Shown here piece after piece: positions 15,427 to 24,015 of a stretch of DNA of 64,000 bases (position 1 is the first letter of the stretch; each line of letters starts with the position of its first letter). Below the pieces are notes generated by a model. That model saw only the letters and a program-made list of their open reading frames with translations. It was not told where the DNA came from and ran no database searches. Origin of the DNA: CAVVAY01 sp963746465 (lineage in GTDB: Bacteria > Actinomycetota > Actinomycetes > JACCUZ01); NCBI GenBank assembly GCA_963746465.1, contig CAVVAY010000004.1, positions 62,001 through 126,000 on the forward strand, given 5' to 3'. Both the position numbers and the translations under genes were made by a program.

Positions 15427-17790
15427 TCAGGGCGCGGTGTCCGTCGCCGACGCCGCGGTGCCGGTCGGCTCGGAGGTCCCGGTGGGGGCCTCGGTCGTGC
15501 CGTTCCCGGTCGAGTCCGGCGACGAGGTCGCCTCGGGCGTGCTGGACGCCGACGGCTCGTCGCTCGGTGTCACCCCGCCATCGGGCGTCGCGGACGGGTC
15601 GTCGCCCGGGGCGTCGGGCGGTGGGGAAGGTGTGGGTGTCTCGCCGGCCGACTCGGCCGTGACGATGTCCTTGATCTGCTGCTCGAAGCCTTCCAGCGTC
15701 GACTGGATCTGACCGACCGGCACGGTCCCGATGGTGCTGCCGAACTGCTGGATCTGCGCCCAGACCACCTCGATCGCCGCCATCCCCGCATCGCTGAGCG
15801 GGCCGTCGAGGGTGAGGACGAGCTGCTTCGCGAGCGCGTAGGTCGCGCAGGCGAGACAGTTGTAGTTCACCGCCGCGGCGAGGTTCTGCGGGACCACGAC
15901 GTCGGCCTGGCCGAGCACCAGGATCACCTGGAAGCCGATCGCGACCGCGGCGCAGCCGTTGCAGCTGGCGAACGCGTACGCCTCGTTGGCGTTGAGCACC
16001 TCGCCGTCGTCGGCCCAGACGAGCGCGAAGGCGACGTCGTAGCGGATCGAGCCGTCCTGGGTGTTGACGGCGAGCGCCTGGTTGTCGCCCTCGAGCGGGG
16101 CGTCCGGCTTGTTGAACGGGAACACCCAGGTCGGCGACTCGGGCGGCGCCTCCAGCGCGCCGGCCGCACCCTGCGGCGCGGCGTCGGCCGGCACCAGCAC
16201 CATGGCCAGCTGCGGCTCGTCCTTCGGCGGCGGCTGCTCGTCGCTGGCCCACAGCGTCTGGGCGGCGCCGGTCTGGCCCTGCTTCAGCGACGGTGCGGCC
16301 GGTGCGGCGGAGTCGGAGGAGGTGGCCGGCCGCTGCAGCAGCGGGACCCGGTCGGCGACCGCGGCCGGAACCGCGTCGAGCAGGGTGCCCTGCTCGTTCG
16401 CCTGGATCGGCCGGTAGGTGCCCTCGTCCGGCCACCACACCCAGGCGAGGCCGGCCAGCAGCGCGACCGCCGTGGCGACGGCCACCGCCCGGCGGGCCGG
16501 CCGGCCCTCGGTCGAGCGGGCGACCGAGCGAACGGTCCGGCGCAGCACCCGGCCGAGCAGGTACACCATCGCCAGGATCGGCAGCGCCAGGGCGAAGATC
16601 GAGAGCATCCGCACGGCCACCTCGGCCGCGGCTCCCTCGGACCAGGCCTGGGTCAGCACGTCCCACTGGTTGCCGACGCTCTCCCACGCCGTCGCGGCGG
16701 CCCGGGGCAGCGCCACGACCATCAGCACCATGGACAGCAGGAGCACGGGCACGACCAGCAGCACCCAGACGGTGACGACCGCACGGGCCCACCAGGTCAG
16801 CGCCGACTCGGTGCGCCAGCGGTGCGGCAGCAGCCCGGCCAGCGTCGGCTTGATGTGCGAGTAGAGGTCGGGGACGCCGGTGAGGTCGGCGAGGATGTGG
16901 TAGCCGTCGAACCGGACGAACGGGGCCAGCTGCCGGACCATCTGCACGACCTGCGCCGCGATGATGAGCAGCAGCGCCTCCCAGCGGGTGACGGCCCACA
17001 CCCCGAACATCGCGACCGCGAACAGCGCGTTGAAGTACAGCCCGCCGAGGTCGACACGGACCCGGCCCGCGCGGCCGAGCCGGTAGCTGTCGCCCACCTC
17101 GGTGTAGAAGGCCGGCCAGACCAGGTACATCCCGGCTCCCATGGCGCCGGGGGTCGCCCCGCCGTAGCGGCACGCGGCAGCATGGCCGAACTCGTGGAAG
17201 CCGGCAGAGACGGCGGTCACCGCGAAGACCAGCAGGAACAGGCCGGGCGAGGTGAACGCGTCACGGGTGGCGGCGGCGAGCCCCTCGCGGAACAGGACCC
17301 ACCCGGCGGCGGCCACGAAGGCCAGCGTGAACGGCACCACGACGAGCGGGTGGAAGAGGACGGCGAACGGCGCCGTGATCCGGCGGGTGATGGCCGGGTC
17401 GGTGACGACCTTCTTCAGCTTGACGGCCAGCAGCGGGTTGGGCTTGCTGACCTCCGGCTCGGAGCCGTCGGCGAGCACCAGCACGCCCAGTGGCCGCAGC
17501 TTGCTCTCGACGAGCGTGACGACCTGTTCGGCGCTCACCTCCCGGCCGAACGACTCGCTGACCGCGGCCGCGACCTCGTCGTAGCTGCGCTTGCCGTCGA
17601 TCTGCTCGAGCACCGTGTAGAGCAGCGGGGTGAGCTGGACCGTCTGCCCGTCGGCCCGCCGCACCAGTGCCGGCGGCTTCTTGTAGCCGGACCCGGGGAG
17701 CTCGCCGATCAGCTCGACGCCAGCAGCCCGGGCGGGCACCTCCGCAGGGGAGGCTCCCGCCCGGGCCGGGGCGTCGGGCGTCGCGGTCAC
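15427..17790 (-). CDS. Membrane zinc metalloprotease with PqqD-like N-terminal domain and exported C-terminal domain
   Basis: This 787-residue protein has several modules. Residues about 30-105 look like a PqqD-type winged helix (TPLLYTVLEQIDGKRSYDEV), a fold that in peptide-modification systems binds leader peptides. A membrane part (about 140-450, six or more helices) carries HEFGH at 199-203 and RFDGYHILADL at 293-303, the two metal motifs of peptide-zinc-metalloprotease/M50-like enzymes. An extracytoplasmic domain follows (about 455-690) with two CxxC motifs (CNGC at 610, CLAC at 645), then a Pro/Ser/Thr/Asp-rich tail of some 75 residues. It starts with GTG 11 bases after the repetitive acidic protein gene, which is its likely substrate or partner. 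Function is inferred; family membership of the protease part is well supported. Confidence 0.85.
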   Translation of the reverse strand: MTATPDAPARAGASPAEVPARAAGVELIGELPGSGYKKPPALVRRADGQTVQLTPLLYTVLEQIDGKRSYDEVAAAVSESFGREVSAEQVVTLVESKLRPLGVLVLADGSEPEVSKPNPLLAVKLKKVVTDPAITRRITAPFAVLFHPLVVVPFTLAFVAAAGWVLFREGLAAATRDAFTSPGLFLLVFAVTAVSAGFHEFGHAAACRYGGATPGAMGAGMYLVWPAFYTEVGDSYRLGRAGRVRVDLGGLYFNALFAVAMFGVWAVTRWEALLLIIAAQVVQMVRQLAPFVRFDGYHILADLTGVPDLYSHIKPTLAGLLPHRWRTESALTWWARAVVTVWVLLVVPVLLLSMVLMVVALPRAAATAWESVGNQWDVLTQAWSEGAAAEVAVRMLSIFALALPILAMVYLLGRVLRRTVRSVARSTEGRPARRAVAVATAVALLAGLAWVWWPDEGTYRPIQANEQGTLLDAVPAAVADRVPLLQRPATSSDSAAPAAPSLKQGQTGAAQTLWASDEQPPPKDEPQLAMVLVPADAAPQGAAGALEAPPESPTWVFPFNKPDAPLEGDNQALAVNTQDGSIRYDVAFALVWADDGEVLNANEAYAFASCNGCAAVAIGFQVILVLGQADVVVPQNLAAAVNYNCLACATYALAKQLVLTLDGPLSDAGMAAIEVVWAQIQQFGSTIGTVPVGQIQSTLEGFEQQIKDIVTAESAGETPTPSPPPDAPGDDPSATPDGGVTPSDEPSASSTPEATSSPDSTGNGTTEAPTGTSEPTGTAASATDTAP

Positions 17791-17801
17791 TGGTGGCGTG
17801 A

Positions 17802-18518
17802 CTACTGGGTGATGTCGGACTGCTGGTCGGTGTTGGCCTCAGCGGTGACGTCGTCCAGGTGCTGGTTGATGACGGCGTCCTGGTCGGCGACCGCCGTGGC
17901 CTCGGAGCCGATCGAGCCGACGTTGGCGGCCACGGCGGCATCGATCGGGGCAGCCACGTTGGCGTTGGCGGCCACCGCACCGGCGATCGGCGCGGCGATG
18001 TCCGCGTCCAGCGCGGCATTCACGTCCACGTTGAGCAGGTCGCCGTCGAGCAGCGAGCCGGGGTCGGCCGTCACGCCGGCAGCGGCGTCGGTCGGCGTGC
18101 TGCCGTCGGCCGGGGTCGGGGCAGTCGTGCCGTCGGCCGCGGGGCCGGTGGTGCCGTCGGCCGGCGCCGCACCGGTGCCGTCGTCGACGACGTCGTTGCC
18201 CTGGTCGAGGGTGCTGTCCTGGGCGCTGTTGGCGACGGCCTCGCCGCTGATGCCCTGGTCGATGGCGACGTCCTGGCTGGCGAGACCCTGGGCGACCGAG
18301 CCGGCGGAGAGCACGTTGGCCGACACAGCGGCGTCGATCGGGGCAGCCACGTTCGCGTTGGCCGCCACGGCGAGGTCGATCGGCGCTGCCAGGTCGAGGG
18401 CGAGATCGAGGTCGACGTTCAGGTCCAGCAGCGAGATCACTTCCTTGGGCGGAAGGGCGCTGCCGGCCTCGGCGGCCAGCTCGTCGTCCGACAGGGGTGT
18501 CTGGTCGTTCGCGGTCAT
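17802..18518 (-). CDS. Repetitive acidic protein without aromatic residues, candidate protease substrate
   Basis: This 238-residue protein contains no Phe, Trp, Tyr, Cys or Arg, a single Lys (25) and a single His (220); it is built almost wholly of Ala, Asp, Asn, Val, Leu, Ile, Gly, Thr, Pro, Ser and Gln. Residues 31-90 and 160-218 are two copies of one repeat, sharing VAANANVAAPIDAAV. A Gly/Thr/Pro/Ala-rich linker (112-152) joins them. The N terminus (PLSDDELAAEAGSALPPKEV) resembles a leader peptide, and there is no classical signal sequence. GGGAGG lies seven bases before the ATG at 18518, which decides the start over an ATG 18 bases upstream. The adjoining PqqD-like/M50 gene points to recognition, cleavage or export of this protein. 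No known family is recognised. Confidence 0.8.
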   Translation of the reverse strand: MTANDQTPLSDDELAAEAGSALPPKEVISLLDLNVDLDLALDLAAPIDLAVAANANVAAPIDAAVSANVLSAGSVAQGLASQDVAIDQGISGEAVANSAQDSTLDQGNDVVDDGTGAAPADGTTGPAADGTTAPTPADGSTPTDAAAGVTADPGSLLDGDLLNVDVNAALDADIAAPIAGAVAANANVAAPIDAAVAANVGSIGSEATAVADQDAVINQHLDDVTAEANTDQQSDITQ

Positions 18519-18658
18519 GAGCCGTACCTCCCGCACGCTGCGCGTGCACTCTGGGCGCGCCGGAGGAAGAAGTCCCCCCGACCGACGCGTCGGCGACGGT
18601 GGCGCCGCCCGGTCGATGTCTCGCGAACGGCTTGCCCGGACCGGACCAGGCGGAAACG

Positions 18659-20173
18659 TCAGCTGCAGACGTGATCACTCGCGGTGCGTACGCCCGTGTC
18701 GGACGGTGCTGGCCCCGTCACCCGCACGGCCCGCGCCCCGTCGTACGACGTGCCGACCACCACCTGCATGGTGCGGCCCAGCCCGGCCACCGCCTGCAAC
18801 CGGGCACCGGGCAGCGCCGCAGCGACCGTCTTGATGCTCTCGGTGTAGCGGGTGTCGAACCGCACCGTGGTGCGCTCCACCCCCGTGCGGCTCCAGTTCT
18901 GCGCCGGGCCCGCGGTCTCGAACCCGCGGGCGGCCAGGTCGGCGGTCGCCAGCGAGCCGAGCCCGGGCGTGCCGGCGCCGTTGTAGACCTGCAGCCGGAT
19001 CTGCGCGGGCAGCACCGTTGGCCGGCCGGTCCCGGCGCCGCCATCGCGGCGGTGCGGGCGGGCACTGTCCTCTCGCATCGCGGTGAACACCTGGGCGGCC
19101 GCGGCCTCGTCCCACAGGGCGACCGAGCCGGCCGAGGCGGTGCGGTGCGACGGGTCGGCCACCGGCACGGTGCGGAACCGGATGTCGCTCCCCGACACGT
19201 GCCGCAGTCGAGTGCCCAGCCGCACCAGCTCCTCCTCGGTCAGCCCCGGGTCGGCCCGGACGGCGGCCAGCGCGGCGTCCAGGAAGCGCACCAGGGCCCT
19301 CGGGTCCAGCAGGACGTCGCGGCTGGTGGCCCGGTCGACCATCGCGGCCAGGAACCGTTGCTGCCGCTCGACCCGACCCAGGTCGGCGCGGGCGTCGAGA
19401 TGGCGGGCCCGGACGTAGGCCAGGCCGGTCTCGCCGTCGACGTGACTGACCCCGGCCGGCAGCCGCAGGCCGGCCTTGCGGTCCCGCATCCGGACCGGGC
19501 TGCAGACGTCGACTCCGCCGACGGCGTCGACCAGGCGGACGAAGCCGAGGAAGTCGACCTCGAGGTAGTGGTCGATCCGGACACCGGTGCTGCGCTCGAC
19601 GGTGGCGACCGCGAGGGACGGTCCGCCGAAGGCGTACGCCGCGTTCAGCTTGTTGCGCCGCTCCGGCACCCGGTCCCCGTCGGACGACACGTGCTCCGGG
19701 ATGGTGACGTAGGAGTCGCGCGGGAGGCTGACAGCGTCGACCGTGCCGTGCCGGGCCGAGATGTGCACCAGCAGCATCGTGTCGGCCCGGCGCCCGGCGG
19801 CGGTGGCCGCGTCGCCGACATGGAGGCGCTTCATGTCGGCGCTGCTCATCCCGGTGCGGCCGTCCGAGCCCACCAGCAGGAAGGTGGTCGAGCCGGCGGC
19901 GTTGGCCGGCGGCCGGTCGGTGACGCCGGCGAAGGCGTCGACCCGCTCGATGGACCGGCTGGACCAGGTGAGCAGGGTGTACCCCGAGGCGCTGACCATA
20001 AGGACGGCCAGCGCGGCCACGGCCGCCGTCGCGACCAGCAGCCGGCGCAGGATGCGGCTGATCCGGGTGGGTGGCCGGCGTCCGGTGCGCGGGCCCGGAC
20101 GAGACCTGCCCGCACGGCCGCGGGGGTCGAGCTGCGGCGGCAGCGGGGGGTGGACGCCGGACGGCGAGGACAT
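18659..20173 (-). CDS. LCP family wall-polymer ligase with LytR_C domain
   Basis: This 504-residue protein has a basic, Pro-rich N-terminal tail, one membrane helix (about 45-68), an LCP domain and a C-terminal LytR_C domain. LCP markers are FLLVGSDGRTGMS, RRADTMLLVH, VSLPRDSYVTIPEHV, RRNKLNAAYAFGG, VDAVGGVDVCSPV and LAYVRARHLDARADLGRVE. The end (about 390-504) has IRLQVYNGAGTPGLGSLA, the usual LytR_C beginning. It is expected to attach a phosphopolymer to peptidoglycan outside the membrane, and lies next to and divergent from the surface-polymer gene cluster that starts at 20270. GGAAGG precedes its ATG. Confidence 0.94.
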   Translation of the reverse strand: MSSPSGVHPPLPPQLDPRGRAGRSRPGPRTGRRPPTRISRILRRLLVATAAVAALAVLMVSASGYTLLTWSSRSIERVDAFAGVTDRPPANAAGSTTFLLVGSDGRTGMSSADMKRLHVGDAATAAGRRADTMLLVHISARHGTVDAVSLPRDSYVTIPEHVSSDGDRVPERRNKLNAAYAFGGPSLAVATVERSTGVRIDHYLEVDFLGFVRLVDAVGGVDVCSPVRMRDRKAGLRLPAGVSHVDGETGLAYVRARHLDARADLGRVERQQRFLAAMVDRATSRDVLLDPRALVRFLDAALAAVRADPGLTEEELVRLGTRLRHVSGSDIRFRTVPVADPSHRTASAGSVALWDEAAAAQVFTAMREDSARPHRRDGGAGTGRPTVLPAQIRLQVYNGAGTPGLGSLATADLAARGFETAGPAQNWSRTGVERTTVRFDTRYTESIKTVAAALPGARLQAVAGLGRTMQVVVGTSYDGARAVRVTGPAPSDTGVRTASDHVCS

Positions 20174-20254
20174 GCGGGGGACCTTCCGGCGCAGGAGTGA
20201 CCGTCGCTGGCGATGCTAGGTGCGTTACCGCCTTACGCCGGTCAGGCACGCCGG

Positions 20255-20260
20255 TAGCGT
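20255..20260 (+). promoter_or_regulatory. Candidate -10 element for glycosyltransferase (leaderless)
   Basis: TAGCGT lies 9 bases before the ATG at 20270, favouring that ATG over the GTG at 20261, which abuts the hexamer. Confidence 0.45.
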
Positions 20261-20269
20261 GTGGGCGCC

Positions 20270-21301
20270 ATGGCCGCCCCCGAACCCGTCCCCGATCCCA
20301 CCGCTGCGCCTCCGGCCGACATCGCCGGCTGGCCCGGCGTCTCGGTCGTCGTCCCGGTGCTCGACGAGGAGCACCACCTGCGGGCCGCCGTGTCGACCGT
20401 GCTCGGCCAGGACTACGCGGGCCCGGTCGAGGTCGTGCTGGCCCTGGGGCCGTCCCGGGACCGCACCGACGAGATAGCCGCGGAGCTGGCCGCCGCCGAC
20501 CGCCGGGTGCGGCTGGTGCCGAACCCGACCGGCGCCACCGGCGCCGGCCTGAACCGGGCGGTGGCCGCGGCCCGGTACGACGTCGTCGTCCGGCTGGACG
20601 GGCATGCGCTCGTCCCCGACGACTACCTGCGGATCGCGGTCGAGACGCTGCAGCGCACCGGGGCCGACAACGTCGGTGGGCTGATGTCGGCCGAGGGGGT
20701 CACCGACTTCCAGCGAGCCGTCGCGGCCGCGATGACCAGCCCGATCGGGGTCGGGCAGGCCAGCTTCCACGTCGGCGGCGAGGAAGGACCGGCGCTGACG
20801 GTCTACCTGGGCGCGTTCCGCCGCGAGGTGCTCGAGCGGCTCGGAGGGTACGACGAGACCTTCCTGCGGGCCCAGGACTGGGAGCTCAACCACCGGATCC
20901 GGGAGAGTGGGGGGGTCGTGTGGTTCACCCCGCGCCTCACCGTGTCCTACCGCCCGCGTTCCGACCTGCGTGCGCTGGCCCGGCAGTACCGCGACTACGG
21001 CCGGTGGCGCCGGGTGGTCATGCGCGAGCACGAGGGGACCGCGAGCCTGCGCTACCTCGCACCGCCGGCCGCGGTCGTGGCCGTCTCGGCCGGCACGGTC
21101 GTCGGGCTGACGTGGTGGCGGCCGGCGCTGCTCGCGCCGGTGGGCTACGCCGCCGCGGTGCTGGCCGGGTCGGCGGTCGTCGGCCGCGGCCTGCCGCCCC
21201 GCTCGCGGGCCTGGCTGCCCGTCGTCCTCGCGACCATGCACGGAGCGTGGGGGGTCGGGTTCCTCACCAGCCCGCGGAGGCTGCGCAGCGCGGGACGGTA
21301 G
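20270..21301 (+). CDS. Family 2 glycosyltransferase with C-terminal membrane segments
   Basis: This 343-residue enzyme has a GT-A domain with VSVVVPVLDEEHHLRAAV at the start, VVRLDGHALVPDDYL as the DxD-like region, and an acceptor part with FLRAQDWELNHRIRESGG. Two or three hydrophobic helices near the end (about 260-320) anchor it in the membrane. Such enzymes often act on lipid-linked precursors. It opens the surface-polymer cluster and is read in the same direction as the nucleotidyltransferase that follows after 41 bases. Donor and acceptor are unknown. Confidence 0.93.
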   Translation: MAAPEPVPDPTAAPPADIAGWPGVSVVVPVLDEEHHLRAAVSTVLGQDYAGPVEVVLALGPSRDRTDEIAAELAAADRRVRLVPNPTGATGAGLNRAVAAARYDVVVRLDGHALVPDDYLRIAVETLQRTGADNVGGLMSAEGVTDFQRAVAAAMTSPIGVGQASFHVGGEEGPALTVYLGAFRREVLERLGGYDETFLRAQDWELNHRIRESGGVVWFTPRLTVSYRPRSDLRALARQYRDYGRWRRVVMREHEGTASLRYLAPPAAVVAVSAGTVVGLTWWRPALLAPVGYAAAVLAGSAVVGRGLPPRSRAWLPVVLATMHGAWGVGFLTSPRRLRSAGR

Positions 21302-21304
21302 CGT
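21299..21304 (+). promoter_or_regulatory. Candidate -10 element ahead of the nucleotidyltransferase gene
   Basis: TAGCGT overlaps the end of the preceding gene and lies 38 bases before the ATG at 21343, which would give a short leader containing the GGGAG ribosome site. Confidence 0.35.
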
Positions 21305-21342
21305 CCACCGTTGCGTGCACGTCGACCAAGGGAGCACCACAG

Positions 21343-22086
21343 ATGATCGGCATGGTGCTGGCGGCTGGAGCCGGCCGGCGGCTGCGGCCCTACACGGACA
21401 CCCTGCCGAAGGCTCTGGTGCCGGTCGACGGTGCGACGACGATCCTCGACATCGCGCTGCGCAACCTCGCGGCGGTCGGTCTGACCGACGTCGCGGTGGT
21501 CGTGGGCTACCGCGCCGAGGCCGTCGAGGAACGGCAGGCCGCCCTCGAGGAGCGGCACGGCGTCCGGCTCACCCTGGTGCACAACGACAAGGCCGAGGAG
21601 TGGAACAACTGCTATTCGCTGTGGCTCGCGCGTGACCACTTCGCTGACGGCGCGCTGCTGGTGAACGGGGACACGGTGCACCCGGTGGACGTCGAGCGCA
21701 CCCTGCTCGCCGCCCGCGAGCAGGACGGTGCCGCCGGCATCCTGCTCGCGCTGGACGACCAGAAGTCGCTGGCCGAGGAGGAGATGAAGGTCGTGCTCGA
21801 CGCGTCCGGCCGGATGAGCCGGATCACCAAGCTGATGGACCCGGCCGAGGCCGCAGGGGAGTACATCGGTGCGACGCTGATCGAGGGCCGCGCGGCCGGT
21901 GCGCTGGCCGACGCCCTCAAGGCCACCTGGGAGCGCGACCCCGACCTCTACTACGAGGACGGCTACCAGACGCTGGTGGACACCGGCGGCGAGGTCGGAG
22001 TCGCGCCGATCGGGACGCTGCCGTGGGTCGAGGTCGACAACCACGACGACCTCGTCAAGGCTCGGGAGATCGCGTGCCACTACTAG
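21343..22086 (+). CDS. LicC-like phosphate-nucleotidyltransferase
   Basis: This 247-residue enzyme has the nucleotidyltransferase signature MVLAAGAGRRLRPYTDTLPK at the start, ILDIALRNLAAVG, a LicC-like stretch EEWNNCYSLWLARDHF, VNGDTVHPVDV (metal-binding Asp) and WVEVDNHDDLVKA at the end. LicC and inositol-phosphate cytidylyltransferases join CTP to a phosphorylated alcohol, giving a CDP-alcohol. The next gene, overlapping by 13 bases, encodes a glycerol-1-phosphate-dehydrogenase-like enzyme, and two CDP-alcohol phosphotransferases lie further down. I therefore infer CDP-glycerol-type product formation; a sugar phosphate substrate remains possible. Confidence 0.88.
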   Translation: MIGMVLAAGAGRRLRPYTDTLPKALVPVDGATTILDIALRNLAAVGLTDVAVVVGYRAEAVEERQAALEERHGVRLTLVHNDKAEEWNNCYSLWLARDHFADGALLVNGDTVHPVDVERTLLAAREQDGAAGILLALDDQKSLAEEEMKVVLDASGRMSRITKLMDPAEAAGEYIGATLIEGRAAGALADALKATWERDPDLYYEDGYQTLVDTGGEVGVAPIGTLPWVEVDNHDDLVKAREIACHY

Positions 22087-23132
22087 CCCGGATGCTGCTC
22101 AGCCCGCTGTTCATCGACATCCGCGCGGGCGCGGTGACGGGGCTGGGCGACCTGCTGTCCGACCGGCGGATCTCCGCCGACGGGCACGTCGCAGTGGCGG
22201 TCGGACCGGGGCAGGGCGAGAGCGTCGTCGAGGCGATCCGGCCGTCGCTGGCCAACGCTGACGTCTTCACCGTCCGCGGCGGCAGCCTGGAGGCCGCCGG
22301 CGAGCTGCAGACCGAGATCCGGGGCAAGAGCTACGACGCCCTGGTCGGCATCGGCGGCGGCCGGACGCTGGACGTCGCGAAGTACGCCGCCATGCGGCTC
22401 GGACTGCCGATGGTGGCTGTCGCGACCAACCTCGCGCACGACGGCATCGCCTCGCCGGTGAGCTCGTTGCTGCACGAGGGTGGCAAGGGGTCCTTCGGTG
22501 TCGTCCCACCGGTGGCAGTGGTCGTCGACCTCGACTACGTGCGCACCTCGCCGCCGCAGATGGTGCTGTCCGGGGTGGGTGACCTGGTCAGCAACATCAC
22601 CGCCTGCGAGGACTGGCGACTGGCGTCCCGCGAGCGAGGTGAGCCGGTCGACGGGCTGGCGGTGACGTTCGCCCGTACTGCCGCCGAGGCCGTGCTGCAC
22701 CGCACCGACGGCATCGAGTCGGACGGGTTCCTCACCGCGCTGGCGGAGGGGCTCGTGCTCTCCGGCATGGCGATGACCGCCGCCGGCGACAGCCGCCCGA
22801 GCAGCGGCGCCGACCACGAGATCATGCACGCGGTGGACCAGCTCTTCCCGGGCACCGCCACCCACGGCGAGCTGGCCGGCGTGGGTGCCCTCTTCTCGGC
22901 GTACATCCGGAAGAACGAGCGGCTTGCCGAGCAGATCGACCGCTGCCTGAGCCGGCACGAGCTGCCGCGTGTTCCTGCCGACCTCGGCCTGACGACCGCG
23001 CAGTTCGCCGAGGCCGTCGTGCTGGCACCGAGCACCCGCCCGGACCGGTACACCATCCTCGAGCACCTCGACCTCGACGAGACAGCGGTGCGCGCGCGGG
23101 TCGACGCCTACATCGGCGCGTACGGCGGGTGA
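22074..23132 (+). CDS. Glycerol-1-phosphate-dehydrogenase-like enzyme (iron-containing alcohol dehydrogenase superfamily)
   Basis: This 352-residue protein matches the glycerol-1-phosphate dehydrogenase branch (archaeal EgsA, Bacillus AraM) of the iron/zinc alcohol dehydrogenase superfamily. It shows the NAD-binding GIGGGRTLDVAKYAA (about 100), NLAHDGIASPVSSLLHEGG, SGVGDLVSNITACEDW with the metal-binding Asp, and the metal-ligand His motifs GADHEIMHAVDQLFP and TATHGELAG. Such enzymes reduce dihydroxyacetone phosphate to sn-glycerol 1-phosphate. The GTG start at 22074 lies inside the end of the nucleotidyltransferase gene and has GGGAG before it; an ATG at 22092 is the alternative. Coupling with a CDP-alcohol-forming enzyme is the key clue to the pathway. 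Confidence 0.85.
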   Translation: MPLLARMLLSPLFIDIRAGAVTGLGDLLSDRRISADGHVAVAVGPGQGESVVEAIRPSLANADVFTVRGGSLEAAGELQTEIRGKSYDALVGIGGGRTLDVAKYAAMRLGLPMVAVATNLAHDGIASPVSSLLHEGGKGSFGVVPPVAVVVDLDYVRTSPPQMVLSGVGDLVSNITACEDWRLASRERGEPVDGLAVTFARTAAEAVLHRTDGIESDGFLTALAEGLVLSGMAMTAAGDSRPSSGADHEIMHAVDQLFPGTATHGELAGVGALFSAYIRKNERLAEQIDRCLSRHELPRVPADLGLTTAQFAEAVVLAPSTRPDRYTILEHLDLDETAVRARVDAYIGAYGG

Positions 23133-23162
23133 CCGCACCCGCTGGCGTAACACCCCCGGTGG

Positions 23163-23168
23163 TAGCGT
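23163..23168 (+). promoter_or_regulatory. Candidate -10 element for the ABC exporter operon (leaderless)
   Basis: TAGCGT lies 10 bases before the GTG at 23179, in the 46-base gap after the dehydrogenase gene. It would drive the tightly packed genes from 23179 to 28211. Confidence 0.45.
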
Positions 23169-23178
23169 TCCGCAGTCC

Positions 23179-24015
23179 GTGAGCGTGCAGACCGGTGGGA
23201 GTGTCGTGGCTGGTCAGGTGGTGCCGGCGAGGCTCGGCACCCTGTGGAACAGCAGACGGATCCTGAGCCTGCTGGTGACCCGCGACCTCAAGGTCAAGTT
23301 CGCCGACTCGGTGCTGGGCTACGTCTGGTCGGTCCTCGACCCGCTGATGATGGCCGGCGTCTACTGGTTCGTCTTCACGGTCCTGATGGAGCGTCAGCTC
23401 GGCGAGGACCCGTACATCGTCTTCCTGCTCTGCGCGATGCTGCCCTGGCAGTGGACCAACGCCGTGCTGCGCACGTCGATGCGCGCGCTGTCCAAGGACT
23501 CCAAGCTGGTGCGCTCGACCAACCTGCCGCGCGAGATCTGGGTGCTGCGCACCGTCGGGTCGAAGTTCGCCGAGTTCGCCTTCGCGATCCCGGTGCTGAT
23601 CTTCTTCGCCCTGGTGACCAGGGCGGACCCGTCCTGGCACGTGGTGTTCGTCCCGCTCGCGATGCTGATCCAGGCGGTGCTCCTGACCGGTGCCGGGTTG
23701 CTGCTCGCCCCCCTGGCCGTGCTGTACGGCGACGTCCAACGACTGATGCGCATCGTGATGAGGCTGCTCTTCTACTTCTCGCCGATCCTCTACGGGGTGC
23801 ACGACGTCCAGGACCGGCTCGGCGGGGTCGCGGCCAAGCTGTACGTCCTCAACCCGCTCGCCGGGATCTTCGACCTCTACCGCACCTCCTTCTTCCCCGA
23901 CCAGTGGGCCGGCTGGGGCGCGGTCGCGGTCTCCGCGGTGTTCTCGGTGGTGGTCTTCGTCCTCGGTGCCGTCGTGTTCCGGCGCCTCGAGGGCGCCGTC
24001 CTCAAGGAGATCTGA
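23179..24015 (+). CDS. ABC-2 type polysaccharide/teichoic acid export permease (Wzm/TagG-like)
   Basis: This 278-residue membrane protein has six hydrophobic helices and the ABC-2 export pattern: an amphipathic N-terminal segment (LLVTRDLKVKFADSVLGYVW), then WSVLDPLMMAGVYWFVF, LPWQWTNAVLRTSM, YFSPILYGVHDVQDRLGG and a final FRRLEGAVLKEI. These are hallmarks of Wzm/TagG subunits that carry undecaprenyl-linked polymers across the membrane. The ATPase gene starts at the very next base after its stop, so the two form one exporter. The polymer is presumably made by the TagF-like proteins of this locus. Confidence 0.95.
   Translation: MSVQTGGSVVAGQVVPARLGTLWNSRRILSLLVTRDLKVKFADSVLGYVWSVLDPLMMAGVYWFVFTVLMERQLGEDPYIVFLLCAMLPWQWTNAVLRTSMRALSKDSKLVRSTNLPREIWVLRTVGSKFAEFAFAIPVLIFFALVTRADPSWHVVFVPLAMLIQAVLLTGAGLLLAPLAVLYGDVQRLMRIVMRLLFYFSPILYGVHDVQDRLGGVAAKLYVLNPLAGIFDLYRTSFFPDQWAGWGAVAVSAVFSVVVFVLGAVVFRRLEGAVLKEI

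Noticed and set aside
15127..18834. A 1235-codon plus-strand open frame
   Set aside because: It lies antisense to the protease and repeat-protein genes, is low-complexity (Gly/Arg/Val/His) and has no domain; it is a by-product of GC-rich third positions.
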